This document shows, piece after piece, positions 10,186-19,833 of a DNA stretch of 51,743 nucleotides (position 1 is the first letter of the stretch; each line of letters starts with the position of its first letter). This DNA is from Tritrichomonas foetus (Eukaryota > Parabasalia > Tritrichomonadida > Tritrichomonadidae), in the NCBI GenBank assembly GCA_001839685.1, contig MLAK01000874.1, positions 1 to 51,743 on the forward strand. Direction: 5' to 3'. The notes beneath the pieces are model-generated. The model worked only from the letters and a program-made list of their open reading frames with translations. It searched no databases and was not told the origin of the DNA. The translations under genes were made by a program, and so were the position numbers.

Positions 10186-10640
10186 AAATATATGAACTGA
10201 AATATTGAAGATAAATCAGATCCAAACTTATATTTATATTAAATTTCACTTTTTCAGAGTAAAATATAGATTCTTTCCATTGATATATCATTAGATCAAA
10301 TGTTCAACAGAAATTTTTCTAAGATAGAATGCAGAGTATATCAAGATGATGAAAAATAATTCTCATAGCTTCTCCCTTATACTAAATAAAGGGATGTTTT
10401 GGGTAATTTTGCGAAATCAGGAATATATATTTCGAAAAATATAAGAAAAATCTTCGATCTGGAAAAGTTATAAAAATTATGAGATTTTTCGTTATAACAT
10501 AGTGTTTGTTATCAATGAAACTTCATTCTGGAGAGAATCATCAACCGGAAGCTATTCAACGATATCATTATTTATAAAATCCTCTCAATTGTTGAGTAAT
10601 TAAAAAAATATTTGGTATTGAATAACAATATTACATGATA
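10186..10640. other. intergenic region, nothing recognised
   Basis: This stretch after the first phosphoglycerol-transferase-like gene is AT-rich with stops in all frames. I see no gene, RNA or repeat in it. Confidence 0.5.
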
Positions 10641-11222
10641 TCATGATTTCATTCTAATGACATAAGTTTTATATAATATATTTGAGTAATACATGATATA
10701 ATAAGCACCAACATTAGCAAAGAAAGTTGCTCCAAATGAATACCAAGCCAATTTCACATAAGATAGTTATTGAAGAATAGTTTGACAAACAACACGACCC
10801 CAGCAAAATGAGCTTTCAATATTTTGTCCAAAGCATTGATGTTATTGCCTTCAAAAAGCTTTCACTGTTTGAAATAATCATTACAACACATGAAGAAACT
10901 CCTCATACGAGGTTCATCCATCATTCATGTAAAATTAAATGAAGGAATCTCGAATGCACTCCTGATGAGTTTGCAAATTAAGCCGTTCGTAATAAAGACA
11001 TAGAGAATACAAGTCGAGCTGAATCAGTGATTCCATAAATTCGAATAACCGCATTGAATTCAACCATTGCATCATTAAATGCAATATGTTGTACATTATC
11101 TGTATTTTCTGTTGTAAGTCCCAAAAACTTTCTTTGAAAATTGAAATCAAATTTGGAGTTTTCTTGTATTTTTTTCTAGAAATACTATGGGAAAAAATTT
11201 TACCGATGAGATAAAATGCCAA
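10641..11222 (-). pseudogene. fragmented gene for an unidentified, partly membrane protein
   Basis: Coding-like blocks line up on the minus strand in different frames. The first is a 95-codon open block (11222-10935) with no ATG at its upstream end. Next comes a block near 10880-10790 reading KILKAHFAGVVLFVKLFF. The last, 10766-10641, contains KLAWYSFGATFFANVGAYY and ends in TGA. The last two are hydrophobic with glycine and aromatic residues placed as in membrane helices. Stops and frame changes separate the blocks. I do not recognise the family. It may instead be chance open sequence, but the amino-acid composition is unlike translated AT-rich noise. Confidence 0.4.
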
Positions 11223-12640
11223 ATTATTAGAAGTCTTTCAATTTTTGAAAGGAAATAAAATATTTTTTCTATAATTATTCGGTTATTTTTATCGCTTCCA
11301 ATGGAAATATCAGTTTTTCTGATTTGAATAATTTTAAATATTTTTTTAACGTTCGACTCAGAAATTTAAATTCGTTAATTTTTTTTTCTGAGGTCGCCGC
11401 TGAATTCGTTGGCGAAAAATGATATAAAATGAAGTAAAGATGTTGATTGTTGTATTATTACTAGATCATATTATATTTACATCATTTTCGTTGTCCATTG
11501 GAATAAAGAGAAGACAATTTGTGTGAAAATAATTTTTTTATTTTTATATTTTATATTCAAAAAACAAAAGGGATATTATTCATTCTAAAAATACATTAAT
11601 TGTTGTTATTCAATTGGCGCTCGAATAAAGTCAATATTCTCAATGATCAATAAATATTGATTTCGAAAATCATGCAAGCTGATCAATTTAAAAAAAACAT
11701 AATTGTACACATACACAATTAAATAAATCTCTTTTTCTTCAATTTCCACCCAAAAATCATTGATTCATTAATAGAAATCTCCAATTTTTTTTCATGTTAC
11801 CTAAATCATGGCAATTATCGTTTATATTGAAAACTGTTCCATATACTCGCATGTTTGACACTTTTTTTTGGTCGAAAAAATCAATTTCACTGACAATAAA
11901 TAATTTGAATTAATGAACAGAAACTAGAAAAAAACTCATACATTGTCATGATTATATCAAATGCAATTGATTTGCTACGTTTCTTATAATTTCACCATGA
12001 ATTTCGAAAGTCATTAACATCATTTGAAATGATGCAATTCTAATTTTGATATATCAGAGTCCATTTTATGATAAACTGCGAGTTTCAAAACATACCTTGA
12101 TCAAACTTGGAAAATCGTTTATTATTATTTTTTATTTGTTTATTTCAAAAACCTGTAATTCTGAATAGCTTTCGGAGTTTTTCAATTGTCGCCCACTTTT
12201 TCAAAATAAATCATCATAATTTTCAATTTACACTTTTCAATATGCCATACTGAAAAAATTTACAAGGACTGAATTTCCAAGACATACTTTTCTATTGTAA
12301 ATTGATAAGTGGTGAAATAAATTTCCAGGAAATATTTTTCTATCGAGTTTATTTCGAAATTATTTCACCACTTGTCAATTTTTGTGAATTATAATTGAAT
12401 TAGGAACTTACTAATGATGGAAACGAAAATTCATATTTTTTTCCAATTACCTTTCAAAAAAAAAATTAACATTCAATAGAAAAATGCAGATTTTGGAAAT
12501 GATGATTTATGTTAACCCAATATTAATTATCACTCGAATTGAGAAAGATACATTAAATATTAATTGCCCAAAATATCCTGTTCATTTTTGAAGAGAAATA
12601 AAAACCGAATGTCATAATCTCTAAAAGTCATTCTCAATGA
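11223..12640. other. intergenic region with an imperfect inverted repeat
   Basis: No gene is visible in this AT-rich stretch. The one clear structure is an imperfect inverted repeat at 12301-12379, listed separately. Confidence 0.5.
12301..12379. repeat. imperfect inverted repeat
   Basis: The left arm, 12301-12325, begins ATTGATAAGTGGTGAAATAA; the right arm, 12356-12379, is its reverse complement apart from one substitution and one missing A. The arms are separated by 30 bases. The pair could fold as a hairpin. It could be a remnant of a small mobile element; no flanking duplication was recognised. Confidence 0.6.
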
Positions 12641-12796
12641 ATAAAGAACTCAGTTCCGCATTGTTATCTATATGAAGTTGTTCTACATATTGCATCAGAA
12701 TATAATCTTCAACAAAACCAGTCTTATGAAAATTTGTATAATATCGGAAATTTCGATGAAGCATTAGAGATATTTGTAAATGAAACAAAAGTTTGA
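12641..12796 (+). pseudogene. short TPR-like coding relic
   Basis: An open frame of about 51 codons without an ATG start ends at TGA 12794-12796. It contains VVLHIASEYN, SYENLYNIG and NFDEALEIF, spaced like the helices of a tetratricopeptide repeat. It runs into the promoter region of the next gene, so it cannot be part of it. It is probably the 3' end of a dead TPR gene; the short length leaves real doubt. Confidence 0.35.
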
Positions 12797-12824
12797 ATGG
12801 AAAGACCAACCTAATTTGTCTTTT

Positions 12825-12832
12825 TCATTATC
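12825..12832 (+). promoter_or_regulatory. Inr-like initiator of the second phosphoglycerol-transferase-like gene
   Basis: TCATTATC ends 10 bases before the ATG at 12843 and matches the parabasalid Inr. It supports 12843 as the start over the in-frame ATG at 12780, which lies upstream of this motif. Confidence 0.6.
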
Positions 12833-12842
12833 TTTTGTCCAA

Positions 12843-14405
12843 ATGGAGAAAGATGAATCAAAAACAAGAAACTTGATCTTTCTCTCATTACATTTACTAA
12901 TTCTGACAATCTCCGATTTTGTGGTGTTTTCACAGACGAAAAACTATCTCGATACCTCTTTTCGATATTTGTTTTATATATGCTCTTTCTTTTTAGTGTT
13001 CGAAATGCCCACTTTCAAGATCATTAAAACATTGTTCATTTTCCTCCTATATTTGATCAACATTAGTGAAACAGTTTGCTACTATATAACAGACAAGTCT
13101 TTTAACATCCAATTTGTCACTTCAATTGACTTCAAGAACGGCATTTCTGAACAGCCATGGATTGCTGCTTATGGCTTTAGTGCTATTGCTGTTGGAATTT
13201 TAATTGCCTACTTCACTATTTGTCATTTTGATTTTGGATTTAGATTCGATTTTCTTGCATCAATCATTGCATCATTTTGCCTATTCAAATACTCACTAGT
13301 TGTAAAAAAAGATCTATTTCCATTTTCAAATGGTGCCATTTTTAATTTCAATAGAGAATTCATCGACAGATTTAACGATTATTATGAAGCAACAAATATC
13401 ACAGTTAGTCAGCCGCCGAATGAAAAGCAAAGAAATATGATTATTGTATTATTAGAATCATTTGAATTACAAAATCTGGGTACATATAATCATCAGAGAA
13501 AAGATCTACTCCCATTTATGACTGAACTAGCAAAAAATACAACTGTGCTAACCAATGTTCACGTGGCGCCTTTCACTGGATGGTCGGTTGGATCACTTTT
13601 TGCTGTAACATGTAACATTCCATTGATTAAGGATACAAATGATCAAGGCCGTTTCCACAAAAAAAGGAATTTCAAGTGTTTCCCAGAGTATTTAAAGCAA
13701 TTAAATTATGATAATTATGTGGTGATGCCCGGCTATCCGAATACTGGTAATTTTGTTGACTTCTTTGGATGGCATAGCTATAAGATTTTATCTGGAAGGC
13801 AGCATGGCAAAGGCGTTGATGTAGCTGTTGTAAACTGGACAGTAGAAAATTTTTTGCCAACTTTAGTCAATCGAACTAACCCATTCAATTTGGTGTTATA
13901 TCTGTCTGATGCACATGCTGGACGCTACCAGAATAGGTGCCATAGAAAGAACGATGGATTAACATCATATATGAATGAAGCTGAATGTGTTGATGGTTAT
14001 GTAAAAACTTTCTATGAAGGTTTACAAAAATACCATTTGTTGGATAATTCTGAAATGATAATATATGGTGATCATTTTGTAATGTCTAAAAATCATAATT
14101 TTGTTGATCCTAGAAGACTATTGGTAATGATTCCTAGTCGAAAATTGGGTGAAGTACCTGAACAAACATCATTCTTTGATATGACTCACTTAATTCTGAA
14201 GTTGCTTAACGTTACATACAGTCCAGACTTTCCATTTGGCAGTAGTCCTTTGGAACCAGGTCATGTATATGCACCACCAGAAATGAGGCACTTAACTTAT
14301 TTACATAACAGATTCAGTGATGAAATGAATTTCAATAAAACTTCCAACGGTTATAAGAGATTAACCGGAGTTAAAATAAAAGATGACGATGACCCAAGAA
14401 AATAA
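12843..14405 (+). CDS. phosphoglycerol-transferase-like (OpgB/LtaS-type) membrane enzyme, copy 2
   Basis: This 520-residue protein is a close paralogue of the one at 8572-10185, aligned over its full length from LHLLILTISD in the first membrane helix to the C-terminal GSSPLEPGHV region. It keeps the five-helix membrane anchor and every superfamily motif: LLESFE (Glu205), GWS (residues 246-248) then SLFAVTCNIP, LSDAHAGRY, the NDGLTSYMNEAEC block identical in both copies, and YGDHFVM (Asp410, His411). Differences cluster in the linker after the membrane domain and in the asparagine-rich insert present only in copy 1, suggesting functional divergence rather than decay. The start at 12843 agrees with the N-terminus of copy 1 and with the Inr-like motif just upstream; an ATG 63 bases earlier is in frame but disfavoured. 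The substrate is unknown; a surface glycan or glycolipid phosphate modification is inferred from the bacterial family. Confidence 0.84.
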   Translation: MEKDESKTRNLIFLSLHLLILTISDFVVFSQTKNYLDTSFRYLFYICSFFLVFEMPTFKIIKTLFIFLLYLINISETVCYYITDKSFNIQFVTSIDFKNGISEQPWIAAYGFSAIAVGILIAYFTICHFDFGFRFDFLASIIASFCLFKYSLVVKKDLFPFSNGAIFNFNREFIDRFNDYYEATNITVSQPPNEKQRNMIIVLLESFELQNLGTYNHQRKDLLPFMTELAKNTTVLTNVHVAPFTGWSVGSLFAVTCNIPLIKDTNDQGRFHKKRNFKCFPEYLKQLNYDNYVVMPGYPNTGNFVDFFGWHSYKILSGRQHGKGVDVAVVNWTVENFLPTLVNRTNPFNLVLYLSDAHAGRYQNRCHRKNDGLTSYMNEAECVDGYVKTFYEGLQKYHLLDNSEMIIYGDHFVMSKNHNFVDPRRLLVMIPSRKLGEVPEQTSFFDMTHLILKLLNVTYSPDFPFGSSPLEPGHVYAPPEMRHLTYLHNRFSDEMNFNKTSNGYKRLTGVKIKDDDDPRK

Positions 14406-14686
14406 AATCATTTGTTTTGTTATTCCAATTCTTTGAAAATAAATATACAGATAAATTACCAATTTACTTCTATTTTTTGGATAAGTGAATAAATGTGTTT
14501 CTTTATTACTGGAATGAAAAAAATATCGGATTTCGTACATGTGAAGCACAGTTTTATGAATAAATAGATCAAATAATCAAAAGCCCTATAATTGTATATA
14601 TTATTGGAAAAACTGAATAGGATAATGTCTTTATTAATATTTTTTCGAACTTTATTTTATTACGTTCTAGAAATTCGGTTTTGCTT

Positions 14687-16672
14687 TTATTTCGCAGTTA
14701 GATCAGGAATTCTTTTTTCAGCAATCATTTGGTATAAATCAAGAAGTTGTGGTTCATATCTCTTTCTGAGCGCTGCTAAATTTGGTTTCATTGAAGGAGT
14801 CAAAAGGCCATTTTCGATAGTTGGTTCAAAAGTATCAACAATGATATACTTAATTCTCTCAAATCCACGAAGTTTTCTTTCAACGAAGACTTTTTCAAGA
14901 CTTTGAAGAATTTCCTTGTGAACACCACGATCAGTTGTCAAATCAGAAATGTCAGAGTTAGCTTGCCATTCTTTAATCTTATCTGGAAGTGGAATACATA
15001 CAGCAATAGGTTGGTCGTAGTTTGGATTTGCGTAAACATAAATGAAACTAAGGATATCAGCCATTGCATAAGTTTCATTTAATGTTGTCATTGAAAGATA
15101 TTCTCCTTGACTCAATTTAACGAGTTGTTTAGCACGATCAATGATTTGAATGTGCTTTTCTGGGGTTAATTTCACAATATCACCAGTTGCAAACCAATCA
15201 CCATCAACAAATGCTTCTTTTGTAAGTTCAGGAGCTTTATAATAGCCTTGGAAAACTGTTGGACCTCTTACGAGGAGTTCACCAGTTGGAACTTCAGCAA
15301 GTGGATCATAATCTGTACCTTCAACTGGTCTTAGCTTGAACTCAGTTGATAAAGTTACAGGACCAACAGTAGCTGGATTCCATGCAGGCATTTCTTGCAC
15401 AGCAATTGAAGAAGAGATTTCAGTCATTCCATATCCTTGTACGATGTTTGGAGTGACAGCAGCACAAAAGAATTCGAAAATTTCTTGTAAAATTGGAGCA
15501 CCACCACTCACGATAACTCTGAGACGTCCTCCAAGAGCTTCCCTGAAATTGGCGAAGATAATTGAATCCAATAATAATGAATGACCACGATTAGCTTTCA
15601 TTGCCTTGATTTTTTCGGCAAAAGCCCATTTAATGAATTTACGAAGTGGTGCAGGTTTCTCTTCAATTTTCGCTTTCATCACTTCGCTCACCTTGTTGAG
15701 AATTCTTGGCACAGCAATCAGAACAGTTGGTTGCAAAGCTTTAATGTCATCAACCAAGTCTTTAACTGTGCCTCGTGCGTACCCAACGCGAACACCTTGC
15801 GCAAACATAATCAATTCAACGCACATTGCGTAAATGTGGGCAAGAGGAAGGAACGACATGTGCGTGTCTTTCGTTGTGAGTGAAGTGTTAACTGATGCAA
15901 GACCAGTTGCACCAGCAACGATGTTTCTATGTGTTAAAACACAACCTTTTGGTTTTCCAGTCGATCCGGAAGTATACATAATGATGGCAGTTTCGTCTGG
16001 CTGGCCGAAATTGTTTTCTTCTGTTGAACCTTCGCCCATTTTGAGAACATCGGAGACTGTCATCGTTGGAAGGCTGCATTCTGGCTCCTTCGGGATATAT
16101 TCTGCCATCAAAACTATTTTTTCGAGAGTGTGGAGCTGTGGGATTAATGAGACGGCGCTTGGATATTTGAATGTGTTACAGAAAATGACTTTGACTTCAG
16201 CATGATCAACAATATATTCGGCGGCATCTTTACCAAGAGAATCGTAAACGGGCACGACGATAAGTCCGACCGAATAAGCTCCGAAAGCTACCAATTGCCA
16301 ATAACGTGAATTATTTGAGAAAATTCCAACTTTGTCGCCTCTCTTGAGGCCCAATTGAAGCATACCACGACCCATTGTCAGGCATGACTCGTAGAACTTT
16401 TTGTATGACCACCATTGATATTCGCCGGCAGTTCCATCTTCGTAAATCTGTCTCATTCCGGTACAATCTTGATCCGGCCACTTAATAGACGATGTTTTGA
16501 GAACGTCTAAAGGCGTGCATGACTCTGGCTGCGAGCGGAAAGTGGCGATGAAATCACCGCCGTTTTCGAGGAAGAGGTGGATATTACGATAGACTGGAGA
16601 TTCTCCAGGATTGACTGGTGTATCTGTTGGGACTGATCGTGGAAGGATTTCGGTGGATTGAACTTGGCCCAT
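14687..16672 (-). CDS. long-chain-fatty-acid--CoA ligase
   Basis: This 661-residue enzyme activates fatty acids to acyl-CoA through an acyl-AMP intermediate; trichomonads take up host lipids, so it should feed phospholipid and sphingolipid synthesis. The AMP-binding P-loop YTSGSTGKPKG lies near residues 231-241, followed by THRN, GYGMTE near 412, the TGD motif near 496 and DRAKQLVKLSQGEY near 510-524, whose KLSQGEY form is typical of eukaryotic ACSL enzymes. The C-terminal NGLLTPSMK carries the adenylation lysine region. Length matches ACSL proteins. The N-terminus MGQVQS fits an N-myristoylation signal, which could tether it to membranes; there is no N-terminal membrane helix. The coding sequence is clearly richer in G and C than neighbouring genes, suggesting high expression. 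It lies tail-to-tail with the second phosphoglycerol-transferase-like gene. Confidence 0.96.
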   Translation of the reverse strand: MGQVQSTEILPRSVPTDTPVNPGESPVYRNIHLFLENGGDFIATFRSQPESCTPLDVLKTSSIKWPDQDCTGMRQIYEDGTAGEYQWWSYKKFYESCLTMGRGMLQLGLKRGDKVGIFSNNSRYWQLVAFGAYSVGLIVVPVYDSLGKDAAEYIVDHAEVKVIFCNTFKYPSAVSLIPQLHTLEKIVLMAEYIPKEPECSLPTMTVSDVLKMGEGSTEENNFGQPDETAIIMYTSGSTGKPKGCVLTHRNIVAGATGLASVNTSLTTKDTHMSFLPLAHIYAMCVELIMFAQGVRVGYARGTVKDLVDDIKALQPTVLIAVPRILNKVSEVMKAKIEEKPAPLRKFIKWAFAEKIKAMKANRGHSLLLDSIIFANFREALGGRLRVIVSGGAPILQEIFEFFCAAVTPNIVQGYGMTEISSSIAVQEMPAWNPATVGPVTLSTEFKLRPVEGTDYDPLAEVPTGELLVRGPTVFQGYYKAPELTKEAFVDGDWFATGDIVKLTPEKHIQIIDRAKQLVKLSQGEYLSMTTLNETYAMADILSFIYVYANPNYDQPIAVCIPLPDKIKEWQANSDISDLTTDRGVHKEILQSLEKVFVERKLRGFERIKYIIVDTFEPTIENGLLTPSMKPNLAALRKRYEPQLLDLYQMIAEKRIPDLTAK

Positions 16673-16689
16673 TGAAAAAATGAAGTGAT
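16673..16689 (-). promoter_or_regulatory. Inr-like initiator of the acyl-CoA ligase gene
   Basis: On the minus strand TCACTT (16688-16683) and an overlapping TCATTTTTTCA (16683-16673) run directly into the ATG at 16672. Both fit the Inr consensus. The TCATTTTTTCAATG sequence recurs upstream of the kinase gene starting at 29358. Confidence 0.55.
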
Positions 16690-17429
16690 TCGATGTTTAT
16701 TGAATTTTTGAGAGGATAAGCTCATTTTTGAAAATGATGATAATAAATCATAGAAATTTTCTCATAAGATTTGAATAAGATTCTCAATTATTATTGAATG
16801 GAAATGATTCACCTGTACCATTACGATCAATAAATATGTTTTCACGAGTTTTTATGTTATTTATGAAATGAACAAATTTAAATTGAAATTTGATTAATTT
16901 TGAATCAAAAAGTTAGTTGTGAATAAAAAACATAAAATACCTTGAGATATAATGAGATTATACTTATTTTAATTATTTTTATATTTTTATATTATGATAT
17001 TATAAAATTTAATATCATAAAACAAGAAATTTTATAATCATGAAATGAGATTACAAGTCAATAGTGAATATCCTTATTTCTGAATGACTATTGAAAAATA
17101 GATTCTTTTCTCAAAAATTAGCTATGAAATGATTCAAATCAGATCAAAAACTACATTGTTAATATTACAATTTTATTGGGGCACATAATAAACTGTCACA
17201 AGATATTTTCCTAAGATATGTTTCGTACAATTATTTAAATATGTACTGAAAAATAATATTGGAGAGAATCAGAATTGAAGCAGAATAATTGATCGGAAGT
17301 TTCCAGTGATGTGAAGAGACTTTCTTTTGTGAATGACGTGTGAAAAATTGAGAACTAAAGAAAATTGAATATAATATTTTTTACAAGCACATTGAATTTT
17401 TCGCAAAGTTGGTCAAAGAGTAATTGTGT
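16690..17429. other. intergenic region, nothing recognised
   Basis: This AT-rich stretch upstream of the acyl-CoA ligase gene has no supported coding or RNA feature in either strand. Confidence 0.5.
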
Positions 17430-17696
17430 CTAAGTTTGAGTTGGTGCAAGATTATTTCTCCATTTTTTTGTCGTTAACTGCAAGTTTACTATTGTGAATG
17501 CAGGCATAATTTTCTTAAGAACCTTCAGCTGACGAAATATTTTATCGTCGACCATCAATTGACAGAATTCTCTTCCAGCTGCATCAACTTCATTCAAATT
17601 GTTGATTTCATGATCAAATCGTTGACGTTAGCCCTCAAACTTGACAGTAAAATATTGATGCGAAATTCTTGATTTCAAATAATTCTTTCCTAACAA
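17430..17696 (-). pseudogene. unidentified coding relic
   Basis: A 65-codon open block (17627-17433), bounded by TAA at 17628-17630 and TAG at 17430-17432, reads with normal coding composition; it contains NNLNEVDAAGREFCQLMVDD and KIFRQLKVLKKIMPAF. The same frame continues upstream of the TAA as LKSRISHQYFTVKFEG. Base composition is richer in G and C than the surroundings. No start codon or upstream continuation is evident, so this looks like the 3' remnant of a dead gene. I do not recognise the family. Confidence 0.45.
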
Positions 17697-18035
17697 ATGG
17701 AAAATTTATTTTCATTAAATTTTTGATCTCGAAAACAAAGAAAAGTAAATTTCGTACCAAAATTTATTTTCATGTCAGTGATTTTGGCCTCAACTTTGAC
17801 TGAGTCGCAATTATATCATACAATTTATATTTATAGTGCATTCAACCGACAATTGTTACTTTTTTCTTCGACGTTGAAATGAATTTGACATCAATTTTAA
17901 ATCGAGATATTTCTATGAATCTCTTTCTACTTTTTCATAAATTCATTTCACCTTCATTTTTTTTTCTAAGTTGTACGATGTTTCTTTTTTGCGGAAAGAA
18001 TCTCATTTTTCTGTAATCTGATGAAAATGAACGTA

Positions 18036-18164
18036 CTAGCAACTTGCACATGGTTGAAGTCTTGCTTCTGATCTATTTGGGGATACTATGACTTCAGTGC
18101 AATGATGAAATGCTCTCTCCCCAACTTCTGTCACTGTATTATTTGTACCACTATCTAATCATGG
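18036..18164 (-). pseudogene. possible BspA-like leucine-rich-repeat fragment
   Basis: A 42-codon minus-strand open block contains TVTEVGERAFHHCTEVIV, which follows the BspA-type LRR pattern (IG-x2-AF-x2-C-x2-L/V). BspA-like proteins are one of the largest trichomonad surface families. Only one repeat is visible, with no start and an early TAG, so it is a fragment at best. Confidence 0.3.
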
Positions 18165-18527
18165 ATGGAATTGAGGGCTAATGAGTGAAGCATCATTTTA
18201 AACCCATCCTTTAATGACTTTATTCAACATTCTAATAAACATAGAATGTAATTCGATTTTTCGAAAACATAAAAAAATAGACCTGGTTCATCTCAAAGTC
18301 ATTGAACATCATACAAAGATGTTTCATTTTTCCAATCTCACAATTTTTCTTGCTAATGTTCCTCCATTGTTGTCGAAATTATGATACTGATACTCCAAAA
18401 TAGGTTTTCAACAAATAATTGACAAATATTTTTAATTTAATTACTCCAAAGTGATCTTGTATCTTTGTTGAATTAAAGAATATTGATTTCTAAAATATGG
18501 AAGAGAATAAAATTATTATTATAATTT

Positions 18528-19817
18528 TTAATGTTCAGCCTCAGCTTCTTTCTTCAATTCATCCGACTGACGTTGATATTCATCGAGCACGTCTTGCCCA
18601 GAAACTTTGAGAACATTGATGATATCTGGAGCAATTTTTTCGAGTGAGTGAGATCTCCAAATGTTTTTCTTTCGAAACTTGGCTACTTTTCTGTCTGGTA
18701 CAGTNAGGAGATACTCCACTGCTTCCTTACTTTTTTGTGCGATTGCCAAACCGAGAGGAGTTTCGTTTTTATCATTAATTGTGTTTACATCTAATTTCCA
18801 ATCTTCNATGAATTTTTTAAGATATTCAACATTATTCATTTCTGCAGCAATGTGGATAAGTGAAATCGAGTTTTCAAATNTCACTTTTCCTGTATTATGC
18901 AAAATATCCATGATTTCTGTCAGGTTTAATAAAGCTGCACGATGTAGTGCTGTCATTTTACTGGTATCCAATGCATTTATGTCGATGTCTGGAACAGAAA
19001 TTAAGAATTTGACCACCTCAATTCGGTTATTTATCGTTGCATTATGAAGTGAAGTGGCACCATTGAAATTTGAATGGTTTACATCAGCTTGAGGGAAGTT
19101 CACTAAAAGTTTTATATTCTCGAGAATTCCAACTGATGACGCAAGAGTTAACGCTGTATCTCCAAACTTCGTTTGCAGATTTGGATCAATCCCTTCGACC
19201 GATAAGATATATTCGAGGACTTCAGGATTCCTCTGGACGGCTGCTAACATAATAGGTGTTCGTGAGTCAGTCAAAGTTGCACTGTTGATATCTCCTCCGT
19301 GATCCAGAATGAATTTCATCATTTCGATGTTTCCATTCATTGCTGCATAATGAATACACATCATACAGAGCGAATCAGTCGTATCAGCCTTAAAGTTCAA
19401 TTTGTTCAAATTTTTTGTGCAAAAAGTGAATGCTTTCATAGAATTATATTTTGCAGCAAAGAGAAAGAAATAGTTGGAAGTGGAACTATCTATAGCTCCA
19501 ATTTTAAAAAGTAATTCGAGTATTTTGATACTGTCGCCTGCAATTGCAAATCCAACAGGATTAGTATTATTTTCGTCTTCGAGGTGGATGTCACTATTAT
19601 TCGAAATAAGGAAGCGGAAAACATCGTACGATCCAAAATAAGCAGCTACAGAAAGAACGGAGCACTTGTGAGTCAATATTTCATATTCAGATAGCCCTTT
19701 GATATATCTGGGGAAACAATAGTTGAAATAATTGTTCATGATAATAACTGGCATGACTTGCATTAAATTGTCTGTGCGTATTGCTTCGAAAATTGCGAAA
19801 ACTTGATCATCATTCAT
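18528..19817 (-). CDS. ankyrin-repeat protein
   Basis: This 429-residue protein consists of ankyrin repeats from about residue 45 to 380, a protein-binding scaffold fold. Clear repeats include MMCIHYAAMNGNIEMMKFIL, DSRTPIMLAAVQRNPEVLEY, FGDTALTLASSVGILENIKL, FNGATSLHNATINNRIEVVK and MTALHRAALLNLTEIMDIL. The N-terminal 45 residues and the Lys/Glu-rich C-terminus carry no known domain. Trichomonads have hundreds of such genes. Three unresolved bases (18705, 18807, 18880) leave three residues undefined but do not break the frame. The start is supported by an Inr-like motif 7 bases upstream. The function cannot be read from sequence. Confidence 0.88.
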   Translation of the reverse strand: MNDDQVFAIFEAIRTDNLMQVMPVIIMNNYFNYCFPRYIKGLSEYEILTHKCSVLSVAAYFGSYDVFRFLISNNSDIHLEDENNTNPVGFAIAGDSIKILELLFKIGAIDSSTSNYFFLFAAKYNSMKAFTFCTKNLNKLNFKADTTDSLCMMCIHYAAMNGNIEMMKFILDHGGDINSATLTDSRTPIMLAAVQRNPEVLEYILSVEGIDPNLQTKFGDTALTLASSVGILENIKLLVNFPQADVNHSNFNGATSLHNATINNRIEVVKFLISVPDIDINALDTSKMTALHRAALLNLTEIMDILHNTGKVXFENSISLIHIAAEMNNVEYLKKFXEDWKLDVNTINDKNETPLGLAIAQKSKEAVEYLXTVPDRKVAKFRKKNIWRSHSLEKIAPDIINVLKVSGQDVLDEYQRQSDELKKEAEAEH

Positions 19818-19823
19818 TCTTTA

Positions 19824-19833
19824 GATAATGTGA
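19824..19833 (-). promoter_or_regulatory. Inr-like initiator of the ankyrin gene
   Basis: TCACATTATC on the minus strand ends 6 bases before the ATG at 19817 and fits TCA-pyrimidine-(T/A). Confidence 0.55.

Noticed and set aside
12780..12842. Upstream in-frame ATG as the start of the second transferase
   Set aside because: The Inr-like TCATTATC at 12825-12832 lies downstream of it and the paralogue's N-terminus aligns with a start at 12843.
15581..15883. Plus-strand open frames inside the acyl-CoA ligase gene
   Set aside because: Antisense to a clearly identified enzyme with intact motifs.
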